Origin: Martinezella lusitana
Lineage (GTDB): Bacteria; Pseudomonadota; Alphaproteobacteria; Rhizobiales; Rhizobiaceae
Direction of reading: 5' to 3'
NCBI RefSeq assembly: GCF_016901135.1
Contig: NZ_JAFEVL010000020.1
Location: forward strand, 434,001 to 498,000
Length of the DNA: 64,000 bases
The position numbers were made by a program, and so were the translations under genes. Shown here in pieces: positions 55,642 through 63,167 of this stretch. Each line of letters begins with the position of its first letter. Positions within the stretch are counted from its first letter, which is position 1. The notes under the pieces were generated by a model. The model did no database searches. It was given only the letters and a program-made list of their open reading frames with translations, and was not told the origin of the DNA.

Positions 55642-56889
55642 CTAATGCCGGGTTTTGCCTTCCAGCTCGGCCAGCCGCTTGCGCAGAAACGCCTGCTCGG
55701 GCGCCTGCTGGCAAAGCGAAAGCGCCATCTCGTAGGATTGCCGGGCTTCGTCGACGCGTTCGAGTTGGCGCAGAAAATCGGCTCTTGCGGCATGGGCAAG
55801 GTGATATCGCGCCAGGCGTTCCTCGCCGAGCAGGCCATCGACGATGGCGAGTGCCGCTGTCGGCCCATCACACATCGAGACGGCTACCGCCCGATTGAGT
55901 TCGATGACTGGCGAGGGGTTCGCCAGCAGTAAAAGGTCATAGAGGGTGACGATCCGCCGCCAATCCGTGTCGTCTGCTGTCGCGGCGCGCGCATGTTCGG
56001 CGGCGATGGCCGCTTGCAGGGCGTAGGTGCCGACGCCGTCCGCTGTCATGGCCTCTGCCGAGAGAGCCAGGCCCTCGCGAATCCTGCCGCGATCCCAGAG
56101 CGAACGATCCTGATCGGCAAGCAGCACCAGATCGCCGGCCGCGTCCGCGCGGGCGAGCCGTCGCGAATCCTGCAGCAGCATGATCGCCAGCAGCCCTGAG
56201 ACCTCCGGATCCGGCAGAAGCTGCAGCAGCAGCCGGCCGAGCCGGATGGCCTCGGCTGCGAGATCGGCGCGGACGATCGCTGCGCCAGAGGACGCCGAAT
56301 AGCCTTCGTTAAAGACGAGGTAGATGACGTGCAGCACCTGTGCCAAGCGTTCCGGTAGCTCCGCCATCGTTGGCACCTCGTACGGGATTTGGGCGGCGCG
56401 GATGCGATTCTTGGCGCGGACGATGCGCTGGGCCACGGTCGGTGCCGGGATCAGGAACGCGTGGGCGATCTCCTCCGTCGTCAGGCCGCATACCTCCCGC
56501 AGCGACATCGCCATGCGGGCGTCTGCGGGAATAAGCGGATGGCAGCAGGTGAAGACCAGCCGCAGCATGTCGTCCTCGATCTCCTGGTTTTCTGATATCT
56601 CCATTGTTTCGCCCTCCGGATAGAGGCTGTCGGCGATATCGGACTGAGCGGCGTCGAAACGCACCCGCCGCCTTATGTGGTCGATGGCGCGAAAGCGGCC
56701 GGCGGAGACGAGCCAGGCATAGGGATTGGCCGGGATCGTCTCCTCCGTCCATTGTTGTGCTGCCGCCGCAAACGCATCGTGGAGCGCCTCCTCGGCCCGA
56801 TCGAAATCGCCGAGCACACGGATCAACGTCGCCAGCACGTGTCGCGAGTGGCTGCGGTAGATGCTGTCGATGGTTCGGTTCAGCGACAC
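55642..56889 (-). CDS. ECF42-type RNA polymerase sigma factor with C-terminal extension
   Basis: 415 residues, far longer than ordinary ECF sigma factors. Sigma2 is at about 10-80 (RHVLATLIRVLGDFDRAEEALHDAF, NPYAWLVSAGRFRAIDHIRR), sigma4 at about 115-175 (LREVCGLTTEEIAHAFLIPAPTVAQRIVRAKNRIR). A long C-terminal helical domain follows (VIYLVFNEGYSASSG, ELNRAVAVSMCDGPTAALAIVDGL, FLRQLERVDEARQSYEMAL), as in the ECF42 group, which has no classical anti-sigma factor and is linked to DGPF-domain proteins. Three such genes precede it in the same operon (4-nt gap). The C-terminal domain is thought to be needed for activity. Confidence 0.92.
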   Translation of the reverse strand: MSLNRTIDSIYRSHSRHVLATLIRVLGDFDRAEEALHDAFAAAAQQWTEETIPANPYAWLVSAGRFRAIDHIRRRVRFDAAQSDIADSLYPEGETMEISENQEIEDDMLRLVFTCCHPLIPADARMAMSLREVCGLTTEEIAHAFLIPAPTVAQRIVRAKNRIRAAQIPYEVPTMAELPERLAQVLHVIYLVFNEGYSASSGAAIVRADLAAEAIRLGRLLLQLLPDPEVSGLLAIMLLQDSRRLARADAAGDLVLLADQDRSLWDRGRIREGLALSAEAMTADGVGTYALQAAIAAEHARAATADDTDWRRIVTLYDLLLLANPSPVIELNRAVAVSMCDGPTAALAIVDGLLGEERLARYHLAHAARADFLRQLERVDEARQSYEMALSLCQQAPEQAFLRKRLAELEGKTRH

Positions 56890-56893
56890 GGCG

Positions 56894-57271
56894 TCAGCGT
56901 TTCTCCGCTAAGTCTCCCCGAAGCGTCAGGATACGCACCGGACGAATCTCGATGGCACCATAGCGTGCCGAGGGAATGCGTTTGGCGATGTCGGTTGCGC
57001 TATCCAGATCGGGCGTATCGATGAGATAGAAACCAGCCAGATGTTCCTTCGTCTCTACGAATGGCCCATCCGTCACCGAAAACGTGTCGCCCTGCGGTCG
57101 GATGACGATCGATTTATCTCGGAGTTCCAGAGCGTCCGAAACGATCAGTGTGCCGTCTTGCTGCAAGCCTTCGTCATAGGCGAAATGCTCGGCGGTCAGA
57201 CCGTTCATTTCGCTCGGCGTCAGCCTTCCGTCAATGTCGATCGATGTGTAGATCAGGCATAGAAATCGCAT
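56894..57271 (-). CDS. DGPF/YCII-domain protein 3
   Basis: 125 residues from the ATG at 57271 (MRFLCLIYTSIDIDGRLTPS), with GGGAG upstream; an adjoining GTG at 57274 is possible. It has the family motif SVTDGPFVETKEHLAGFYLIDT (about residues 65-86) and IRPVRIL at the C terminus. It is the most divergent of the three. It lies 4 nt before the sigma factor start. Function unknown; members form dimeric ferredoxin-like barrels. Confidence 0.88.
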   Translation of the reverse strand: MRFLCLIYTSIDIDGRLTPSEMNGLTAEHFAYDEGLQQDGTLIVSDALELRDKSIVIRPQGDTFSVTDGPFVETKEHLAGFYLIDTPDLDSATDIAKRIPSARYGAIEIRPVRILTLRGDLAEKR

Positions 57272-57289
57272 CACTCTCTCCCTTAGCGC

Positions 57290-57652
57290 CTATTCATCAG
57301 GAAACCGGATGTCGAAGGCTGCACGGACCTCGATCATGCCGTAGCGGGCGACGGGGAAGGTGGCGGCAATGCGCGTGGCTTCCTCCATGTCCCTGGCTTC
57401 GATCAACACGAAGCCGCCGAGATGCTCCTTCAACTCTGCGAAGGGGCCGTCGGTGACCGCGGTCTCGCCCTTGCGCACCCGAACCGTTCTGGCGGTTTCC
57501 GGCTCCCGCAATGCGTTGGCGACGATGATATGGCCGCTGTCGCGCAGCCGGTTGTCGTTGTCGATGGACTCCTGCGTCAGCCGTCGCCCTTCTTCCTCGG
57601 AAAGCTTGCTGATCTCGGCCGTCTCGAACCAGACCTGACAAAGAAATTTCAT
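57290..57652 (-). CDS. DGPF/YCII-domain protein 2
   Basis: 120 residues from the ATG at 57652 (MKFLCQVWFETAEISKLSEE), with GAGGAG 8-9 nt upstream; longer frames upstream are not used. The motif AVTDGPFAELKEHLGGFVLIEA is intact, followed by ARYGMIEVRAAFDIRFP. It is close to protein 1 (both begin MKxLCQVWF), so the two are probably duplicates. It lies 10 nt downstream of the first gene. Confidence 0.88.
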   Translation of the reverse strand: MKFLCQVWFETAEISKLSEEEGRRLTQESIDNDNRLRDSGHIIVANALREPETARTVRVRKGETAVTDGPFAELKEHLGGFVLIEARDMEEATRIAATFPVARYGMIEVRAAFDIRFPDE

Positions 57653-57662
57653 CGTCGTCTCC

Positions 57663-58022
57663 TCAAATATCCGGGCCAAAAGAATGGATCGGCCGCACCT
57701 CGATGCTGCCGAGCTTTGCAAGCGGGATGCCGGCCGCAACGCGGATCGCATCGTTCAGGTCTTTCGCGTCGATCAGGATGAAGCCGCCGAGATATTCCTT
57801 GGTCTCGATGAAGGGACCGTCGGTCACCGCGGTCTCGCTGTTGCGGACCCGCACCGTCACCGCAGAGCTTGGTGACTGCAGCGCCTCGGCATGGATCATG
57901 TGCCCGCTTGCCATCAGATCCCGGTCGTAGCCGAGCGAATCCGAATCGAGCCTGTGTTTTTCCTCCTTGGTCATGGTGTCGAGCACCGTGCCGTCGAACC
58001 AGACTTGGCAGAGATATTTCAT
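57663..58022 (-). CDS. DGPF/YCII-domain protein 1, first gene of the ECF42 operon
   Basis: 119 residues from the ATG at 58022 (MKYLCQVWFDGTVLDTMTKE); GGAG lies 9 nt upstream. Family motif AVTDGPFIETKEYLGGFILIDA, then LAKLGSIEVRPIHSF. It is about as long as a single YCII domain. The promoter TGTCGA-N17-CGTC read on the - strand (58085-58059) lies about 37 nt upstream of the ATG. ECF42 sigma factors are known to activate the genes of their DGPF neighbours. Confidence 0.9.
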   Translation of the reverse strand: MKYLCQVWFDGTVLDTMTKEEKHRLDSDSLGYDRDLMASGHMIHAEALQSPSSAVTVRVRNSETAVTDGPFIETKEYLGGFILIDAKDLNDAIRVAAGIPLAKLGSIEVRPIHSFGPDI

Positions 58023-58058
58023 CGCAACGTCTCCTCTCTCAATTTGCTGACAGCCATA

Positions 58059-58085
58059 GACGAGCGGGCCGCATGCAAATCGACA
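58059..58085 (-). promoter_or_regulatory. ECF42-type promoter for the DGPF-sigma operon
   Basis: On the - strand TGTCGA (58085-58080) is followed after 17 nt by CGTC (58062-58059). The motif reported for ECF42 is TGTCGA at -35 and CG(A/T)C at -10. The distance to the first start codon (58022) is about 37 nt. Confidence 0.72.
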
Positions 58086-58119
58086 TCCCGATCGGCAGCA
58101 TGACAAAAATTTTTATCGT

Positions 58120-58146
58120 TGTCGAAAAGGGCCGGAGCCAGTCGAC
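58120..58146 (+). promoter_or_regulatory. Second ECF42-type promoter facing the small membrane protein gene
   Basis: TGTCGA (58120-58125), 17 nt, CGAC (58143-58146). Same -35 hexamer and same spacer as the oppositely oriented promoter 34 bp away. The ATG of the small gene lies 32 nt further on, at 58179. Confidence 0.68.
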
Positions 58147-58178
58147 CAGTTTCCGTCATCACCAAAGGAGACACGGAG

Positions 58179-58406
58179 ATGTATAATCTGGAAGCAGCGC
58201 TCGTGTATCACTGGCACATGAAGACAGTGTCGGAGGGGGAAATACTGGAAATGGCGGATCTCGGCGGGGTCGTTCGCCGCACGATGATCGGGTTTGCGTG
58301 TCTTGTCGTATTGATTCTCTGCCTGAGCTGGGCCGCCGAGCCAGACAATGGGCGGCCGCAAGCCGCGGCTGCTGATCAGGCATATTCGACGCTCGCTGAG
58401 CGGTGA
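58179..58406 (+). CDS. Small single-span membrane protein, divergent from the ECF42 operon
   Basis: 75 residues from the ATG at 58179 with AAAGGAG 8 nt upstream. It begins MYNLEAALVYHWHMKTVSEG; one membrane helix (about 35-52, MIGFACLVVLILCLSWAA) is followed by a short polar tail (EPDNGRPQAAAADQAYST). I do not recognise a family. Histidines and a tyrosine near the N terminus might bind a metal, but this is speculation. Its promoter candidate matches that of the sigma operon. Confidence 0.75.
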   Translation: MYNLEAALVYHWHMKTVSEGEILEMADLGGVVRRTMIGFACLVVLILCLSWAAEPDNGRPQAAAADQAYSTLAER

Positions 58407-58428
58407 TAGGGGGCAGGACCCCCTATTG

Positions 58429-59931
58429 CTATTGGAATGCCGTTTCGAAGAAGCTGCGCAGCTTGCGCGAATGCAGCTTTTCCGGCGGCATTTCGGCCAG
58501 TTTCTGGATGGCGCGGATGCCAATCTGCAGATGCTGGTTCACCTGCGTGCGATAGAACGCCGTCGCCATGCCCGGCAGCTTCAGCTCGCCATGCAGCGGC
58601 TTGTCCGAAACGCAGAGGAGCGTGCCGTAGGGAACGCGGAAGCGGAAGCCATTGGCGGCGATGGTCGCGGACTCCATGTCCAACGCCACGGCGCGGGCCT
58701 GCGACAAACGCTTGACCGGGCCTGCCTGATCGCGCAGTTCCCAATTGCGGTTGTCGATGGTGCCGACCGTGCCGGTGCGCATGATGCGCTTCAGCTCGAA
58801 GCCTTCGAAACCGGTGATTTCGGCAACGGCGGCTTCCAGCGCCACCTGCACTTCGGCGAGCGCCGGGATCGGCACCCAGACCGGCAAGTCGTCGTCGAGA
58901 ACGTGGTCTTCGCGCATGTAGGCGTGTGCGAGCACATAGTCGCCGAGCCGCTGGCTGTTGCGCAGGCCGGCGCAATGGCCGAGCATCAGCCATGCATGCG
59001 GGCGCAGCACGGCGACATGGTCCGTGATCGTCTTCGCGTTGGACGGGCCGACGCCGATATTGATCATGGTAATGCCGGCATGTCCCTTCTTCTTCAGATG
59101 GTAGGCAGGCATTTGCGGCAGGCGCGGCGACGTCACATCGCCCTCGGGGTGGCTGGAGCCGGCCTTGGTGATGATGTTGCCGGGTTCGACGAACTCGGTA
59201 TAGCCGTCTCCGCCGCTGGCCATCAGATCCCGCGCCCATTTGCAGAATTCGTCGATATAGAACTGATAGTTCGTGAACAGCACGAAGTTCTGGAAATGCG
59301 CGGCGCTCGTCGCGGTATAATGCGAGAGGCGGGCCAGCGAATAGTCGATACGCTGCGCGGTAAAGGGCGCGAGCGGCGAGGGCTCTCCTGGAGGCGGAAT
59401 ATATTCGCCGTTGGCGATCTCGTCGTCCGTGGTGTTCAGATCCGGCGTATCGAAGAGGTCGCGCAGCGGAATATCTTCGAAAGCTGCAGCGGAGGCCTCG
59501 ACATGCGCGCCTTCGCCAAAAGCAAAATGCAGCGGAATGGGCGTCGACGATTCGGACACGACCACCGGTACATTGTGGCTGCGCATTAGCAGCGTCAGCT
59601 GCTCTTTCAGATAATGGCGAAACAGTTGCGGACGCGTGATGGTGGCCGTGTAGACGCCCGGCGCGGTGACGTGACCATAGGAAAGACGTGAGTCGACATG
59701 GCCGAAGCTCGTCGTTTCGATGCTCACCTGCGGGTAGAAGGCGCGGTAGCGCGCCGTGATCGGCGCGCCCTTGGCCAACTGGGCGAAACTGTCGATCAGG
59801 AAGGCGGTATTGCGATCATAAAGCTCCGTCAGCGCGTCGACGGCCTTGGCCGAATCATCGAAGGTCCGGGGCTGGAACGGGCTGGGGGAGGAGATGTCGA
59901 GGGGTGAAAAAGGAGAGATTCTGTTGCTCAT
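58429..59931 (-). CDS. amn: Amn, AMP nucleosidase
   Basis: 500 residues. An N-terminal AMP-nucleosidase-specific domain (SPFQPRTFDDSAKAVDALTELYD onward) is followed by a phosphorylase-like catalytic domain with GITMINIGVGPSNAKTITDH, LMLGHCAGLRNSQRLGDYVLAHAYMRED and ALDMESATIAANGFRFRVPYGTLLCVSDKP (the nucleoside-binding D-M-E). It splits AMP to adenine and ribose 5-phosphate in purine balance. Full length with a normal catalytic site. A 24-bp palindrome lies about 122 bp upstream. Confidence 0.94.
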   Translation of the reverse strand: MSNRISPFSPLDISSPSPFQPRTFDDSAKAVDALTELYDRNTAFLIDSFAQLAKGAPITARYRAFYPQVSIETTSFGHVDSRLSYGHVTAPGVYTATITRPQLFRHYLKEQLTLLMRSHNVPVVVSESSTPIPLHFAFGEGAHVEASAAAFEDIPLRDLFDTPDLNTTDDEIANGEYIPPPGEPSPLAPFTAQRIDYSLARLSHYTATSAAHFQNFVLFTNYQFYIDEFCKWARDLMASGGDGYTEFVEPGNIITKAGSSHPEGDVTSPRLPQMPAYHLKKKGHAGITMINIGVGPSNAKTITDHVAVLRPHAWLMLGHCAGLRNSQRLGDYVLAHAYMREDHVLDDDLPVWVPIPALAEVQVALEAAVAEITGFEGFELKRIMRTGTVGTIDNRNWELRDQAGPVKRLSQARAVALDMESATIAANGFRFRVPYGTLLCVSDKPLHGELKLPGMATAFYRTQVNQHLQIGIRAIQKLAEMPPEKLHSRKLRSFFETAFQ

Positions 59932-60052
59932 GAGCCATTATAGAGTGTCGTTGTTAACAAGCAAACGACGTTGAAAGAGGCGGCCCCGGATTTTCGCAGC
60001 TATTTTTGCAATCATGCCTCCACCCCAGTCATCCGGGATGGAGAGGTGTTTG

Positions 60053-60076
60053 CTTATTGCACGGTCGTGCAATAAG
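60053..60076. repeat. 24-bp near-perfect palindrome overlapping a stop codon
   Basis: CTTATTGCACG (60053-60063), GT, CGTGCAATAAG (60066-60076): 11-bp arms with a 2-bp centre. The stop TAA (- strand, 60056-60054) of the short exported protein falls inside. No T run follows on either side, so it is more likely a protein-binding site than a terminator. Confidence 0.62.
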
Positions 60077-60230
60077 GCGCGCCGGTTTGCAGGCAGGTGA
60101 AGCTTGCCCCGAAATGCGATTGCGCGCCGCTGCGGCCGGCGTGTTCGACCGCAACCGAGAAGCTAAATGCGAAGACGGCGGCAAACAGCATAACGATGAC
60201 AAAACGCCGTGCCATGATAAACGAGTCCAT
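60054..60230 (-). CDS. Short exported protein (58 aa)
   Basis: A frame below the usual size cut-off. It begins MDSFIMARRFVIVMLFAAVF and continues AFSFSVAVEHAGRSGAQ, then SHFGASFTCLQTGAPYC and TTVQ before TAA. Residues about 7-28 form an export signal or anchor. The mature part has two cysteines nine residues apart (TCLQTGAPYC), which could form a disulfide. AGGG/AGGA lies before the ATG at 60230; an internal ATG at 60215 is an alternative. The composition is unlike a random frame, but no family is known to me. Confidence 0.6.
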   Translation of the reverse strand: MDSFIMARRFVIVMLFAAVFAFSFSVAVEHAGRSGAQSHFGASFTCLQTGAPYCTTVQ

Positions 60231-60365
60231 GTTCCTGGCCCTATCCGTGCCCTATACTGGACACTGTTTTGCCATGGTCAGGCTGAACAGGTGCTGAGAT
60301 ACCGGTTCATCCAGCGTTCATGAATCTTAACCGGACTTTATTGGGCATTTGCACGCCGCGCCCAA

Positions 60366-60399
60366 TGACAAAAGCCTGCCCGGAAGGTCGCGGGCAGGC
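60366..60399 (-). terminator. Terminator after the DUF2147 gene
   Basis: GCCTGCCC (60374-60381) and GGGCAGGC (60392-60399) form an 8-bp stem. Read on the - strand it is followed by TTTTGTC. It lies about 36 nt beyond the DUF2147 stop. Confidence 0.82.
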
Positions 60400-60435
60400 G
60401 CATAGGATCACGCTTTTTTTCGGGTGGTGTGCTCC

Positions 60436-60774
60436 TCAGAGCCTCGTCCAGGTCTGCGACTTGCAGAAGACCTTCATGACGCAGCCCTTCATCCTGACGG
60501 TATTGCCGCTCACCGTGCCGGAGCCGCTATAGGTCTTGTCCTCGGCGGGGTCGGTGAGTTCGCCCGTATAGCTGTTGCCCGTGCCCTGCATCTTGCCGAT
60601 CTGCTTGCCGGCATATTTGCCGGTCTTCAGCCTCACGCAATAGCTGCCCGCGCAAGGTGTGATGGCGGCGGTGTCGCCTTCCATGGTCTTCCAGTTGCCT
60701 ACGATCGGTTCGTCGGCGAAAGCTGCGCCCGCGCTGACGAGCAGCGCCGCGGCAAGAATGGTTACACGGATCAT
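60436..60774 (-). CDS. DUF2147 domain-containing secreted protein
   Basis: 112 residues with a signal peptide (MIRVTILAAALLVSAGAAFA, cleavage near residue 20). The mature domain has VGNWKTMEGDTAAITPC, YCVRLKTGKYAGKQIGKM and TYSGSGTVSGNTVRMKGCVMKVFCKSQTWTR, the DUF2147 pattern with four cysteines. AGGAG precedes the ATG by 9 nt. Periplasmic; function unknown. Confidence 0.9.
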   Translation of the reverse strand: MIRVTILAAALLVSAGAAFADEPIVGNWKTMEGDTAAITPCAGSYCVRLKTGKYAGKQIGKMQGTGNSYTGELTDPAEDKTYSGSGTVSGNTVRMKGCVMKVFCKSQTWTRL

Positions 60775-61237
60775 AGTGTTGCTCCTCCCCAGGCACCGTC
60801 CGGCCCAACGACCGGAAATGCGACAAGATTATCTAACGCGAACGTAAAGGTAAATATGGTTTCCAAGCGCAAATTCCCGTTATGCGGCCTCCGGCCTCCT
60901 GTCGAAAAATACTGTTTCCGATGACCACAGCTCATTTCGTGGTGAACGAAGGGTTTAAATCCAGATCCTAACAAAACGTAAAATTCGCGCAAAAGTCCTT
61001 AATTTGCAAGGCAAGCGATGTTTAACAAAATCCCAAATTTACCAAGCATTTGTACTTTGTTTGCATCGAATTAAGCATGCATTTTAGCCGTTTTTTGAAG
61101 GCCGTCTGCGATAGTGAGGTCATCAAACGAGCGGGGCAAACCCGCCGGCCGGAAGGACCGGAAAGCCGCGAACGACGGCAAGGTCCTAACGGAAAAACAG
61201 GGCAAGTACGAACAGAAGTAAAACAGGGATAAAACCG
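60775..61237. other. Intergenic region between DUF2147 and Sel1-type genes
   Basis: 463 bases. It holds the divergent promoters. The stretch 60950-61090 is AT-rich and then GC-rich up to a long 5' leader of the Sel1-type gene, with a CCGGCC/GGACCGG-type hairpin around 61149-61166. Frames here are not credible as genes. Confidence 0.45.
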
Positions 61238-61501
61238 ATGGCACGCTTCGAAACACCGATGTCTGAAATGGCCATGATGGGTGGCAACAGCGCCGATGCC
61301 CTTTGCGAGCTGGGCGTGAACTACGCGACCGGCAGGGGCTGCACCGCAGATCTTGTTGCCGCCCACAAATGGTTGAATATCGCGGCCATCCGTGGCAGCG
61401 CCCGGGCCGCCGAGCTTCGTGCCGACGTCGCCGCGACCTTGACCAAGATGCAGCTCGCTGCAGCGCTCCGCGCCGCCCGCGAGTGGATGACCACGCACTA
61501 G
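61238..61501 (+). CDS. Sel1-repeat-type small protein
   Basis: 87 residues; AGGGATAAAACC precedes the ATG. It contains ALCELGVNYATGRGCTADLVAAHKWLNIAAIRGSARAAELRADVA, which is one and a half Sel1-like repeats (A-x-x-x-L-G-x-x-Y-x-x-G-x-G, then A-x-x-W). Such proteins are helical protein-interaction modules. No signal peptide. Rhizobial genomes have a similar single-repeat protein. The stop codon overlaps the start of a RIME-like element. Confidence 0.82.
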   Translation: MARFETPMSEMAMMGGNSADALCELGVNYATGRGCTADLVAAHKWLNIAAIRGSARAAELRADVAATLTKMQLAAALRAAREWMTTH

Positions 61502-61611
61502 AGCCGGATGATTTTAGGTCTATTCGACCTAAAATCTGAATCCGCTCTAGCATCATGGAAATAGAGCATGATGTCGTCCGAAAACCGCTCACACTTTTCG
61601 GCATCATGCTC
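61500..61611. repeat. RIME-like rhizobial intergenic element
   Basis: Two palindromes: GATTTTAGGTC-tattc-GACCTAAAATC (61510-61536), flanked by AGAGC/GCTCT, and GAGCATGATG (61564-61573) with CATCATGCTC (61602-61611), inside which CCGAAAA pairs with TTTTCGG. The two-palindrome layout and about 110 bp length fit the rhizobial RIME family. Confidence 0.75.
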
Positions 61612-61696
61612 GGAAGCGCGCCAACTGAATATGACGCACGACCTCGAAGGAGGGGATATCGGCGGACGACGGAGAGGCGAACCGCCGAAATGACGA

Positions 61697-61732
61697 AAAC
61701 CGCGACCGGCCGGGACAAGGCTGGCGCGGTTT
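61697..61732. terminator. Terminator of the HisC-like gene
   Basis: AAACCGCG (61697-61704) and CGCGGTTT (61725-61732) form a stem 13 nt after the stop at 61746 (- strand). On the - strand it is followed by TCG, and on the + strand by CGTCGTTTTAG, so it may work in both directions. Confidence 0.6.
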
Positions 61733-61745
61733 CGTCGTTTTAGCT

Positions 61746-62858
61746 TCAGCCGATCGCCTTCAGCACCTTAGGCAGCGCTTCGGCGAGCAGATCCAGATCT
61801 TGGGATGGTCCGACGCTGATGCGGATGCAGCGGTTGAGCGGCGCGACGCCTGGCATCCGGATGAAGACCCCATGCTGGATCAGCCCATCGACGATCGCGC
61901 GCGCATAGACGCCGTCGCGGCCGCAGTCGATGGCGACGAAATTGGTGGCGGAGGTGAGCGGCAGGAGCCCGTTGTCCCGGGCGATCATACCGATCTGCTC
62001 GCGAGCAGCCTGGATCTTGCCGACGACCTCGGCGAGATAGGCCTGATCTTTCAGCGCGGCGAGAGCCGCCACCGTCGCCAGCCGGTTCATGCCGAAATGA
62101 TTGCGGATCTTGTCGAAGGCCAGCACCGTCTCGGGCGTGCCGATCGCATAGCCGACGCGGGCGCCGGCAAGACCATAGGCCTTGGAAAAAGTCCGGGTGC
62201 GCAACACGTTCGGCAGGTCGATCAGGTCAGAAATCGCCGGCAGGGAATTCGCCGGCCCCGTCTCGCTATAGGCTTCGTCGAGGATCAGCAGGCAATTTTC
62301 CGGCAAGGCCCGGGCAAAGGCGACGACCTTGTCCGCCTCCCACCAGCTTCCCATCGGATTATCGGGATTGGCGAAATAGACGAGCGGCGCATTCTCGCGT
62401 CTGACCGCTTCGAGCAGCCCATCCAGATCTTCGCGGTCATCGACATAAGGCACGGTCACCAGGCGGCCACCGAAGCCCGAGACGTGAAAGTTGAAGGTGG
62501 GATAGCCGCCGAGCGAGGTGACGACAGGGGTTCCCGGCTCGATAATCATGCGCGCGATCAGGCCGAGCAGGCTGTCAATGCCTTCGCCGACGGCGATATT
62601 GGCCGACTGAACGCCGAGATGCGCGGCGAGCGCCTGTTTCAGCGCGAAGTTTTCCGGATCATTGTACATCCAGATGTCGCCGGCCTGCTCGCGCATGGCT
62701 GCGATGACGGAGGGCGCGGGGCCGAAGCCGTTCTCATTGGCGCCGATCCGGGCTTTGACGGATAGCCCGCGCTGACGCTCCAGCGCTTCGGGACCGACGA
62801 AAGGAACGGTGGAGGGAAGGGCGCTGATCAGCGGCGTGAAGCGCGAAAAGGCGGACAT
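61746..62858 (-). CDS. PLP-dependent aminotransferase, histidinol-phosphate aminotransferase type
   Basis: 370 residues from the ATG at 62858 (MSAFSRFTPLISALPSTVPF). Class I/II fold: ARIGANENGFGPAPSVIAAM, YNDPENFALKQALAAHL, FANPDNPMGSWW, LILDEAYSETG (PLP aspartate) and RTFSKAYGLAGARVGYAI, in which the lysine of FSKAYGLAGxRxG binds PLP. The frame is open to 63056, but that part looks non-coding. Members include HisC and aromatic or other aminotransferases; specificity is not clear because no other his genes are near. Confidence 0.9.
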   Translation of the reverse strand: MSAFSRFTPLISALPSTVPFVGPEALERQRGLSVKARIGANENGFGPAPSVIAAMREQAGDIWMYNDPENFALKQALAAHLGVQSANIAVGEGIDSLLGLIARMIIEPGTPVVTSLGGYPTFNFHVSGFGGRLVTVPYVDDREDLDGLLEAVRRENAPLVYFANPDNPMGSWWEADKVVAFARALPENCLLILDEAYSETGPANSLPAISDLIDLPNVLRTRTFSKAYGLAGARVGYAIGTPETVLAFDKIRNHFGMNRLATVAALAALKDQAYLAEVVGKIQAAREQIGMIARDNGLLPLTSATNFVAIDCGRDGVYARAIVDGLIQHGVFIRMPGVAPLNRCIRISVGPSQDLDLLAEALPKVLKAIG

Positions 62859-63167
62859 GCTGGCTTGTTTTCCCGAATTCTGTTGCAAGGCACAGCAGAA
62901 TAGGCGGTTGGCGGACCGTTGCAAGAGCGGAAAGCTGTAGGAATTATGCGTACTGTGTTGCAAATTCCATTCGGCTACCTCAAGGGTTGAGGCCAGCGAC
63001 AACTTTGCGCCGCCAGTGGAGAAACGCTGCGTCCGGATCGCGCCAACAGCCGTCATTGGACCGTCCTTTCACCGCCAGTATGGACTTGGTTGCTAAGCGA
63101 TCTTGTTCGAAGATAAGCAAGGAATTTTGCTGCTAACAGGCTGCCGATCCAACAGTGGAGAAGTTCA
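62859..63167. other. Divergent region between the HisC-like and hydrolase genes
   Basis: 309 bases. They contain the promoters of both genes; a ribosome site GGAG lies at 63157-63160. No other feature is seen. Open frames on the - strand here are antisense to the hydrolase and not credible. Confidence 0.45.
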
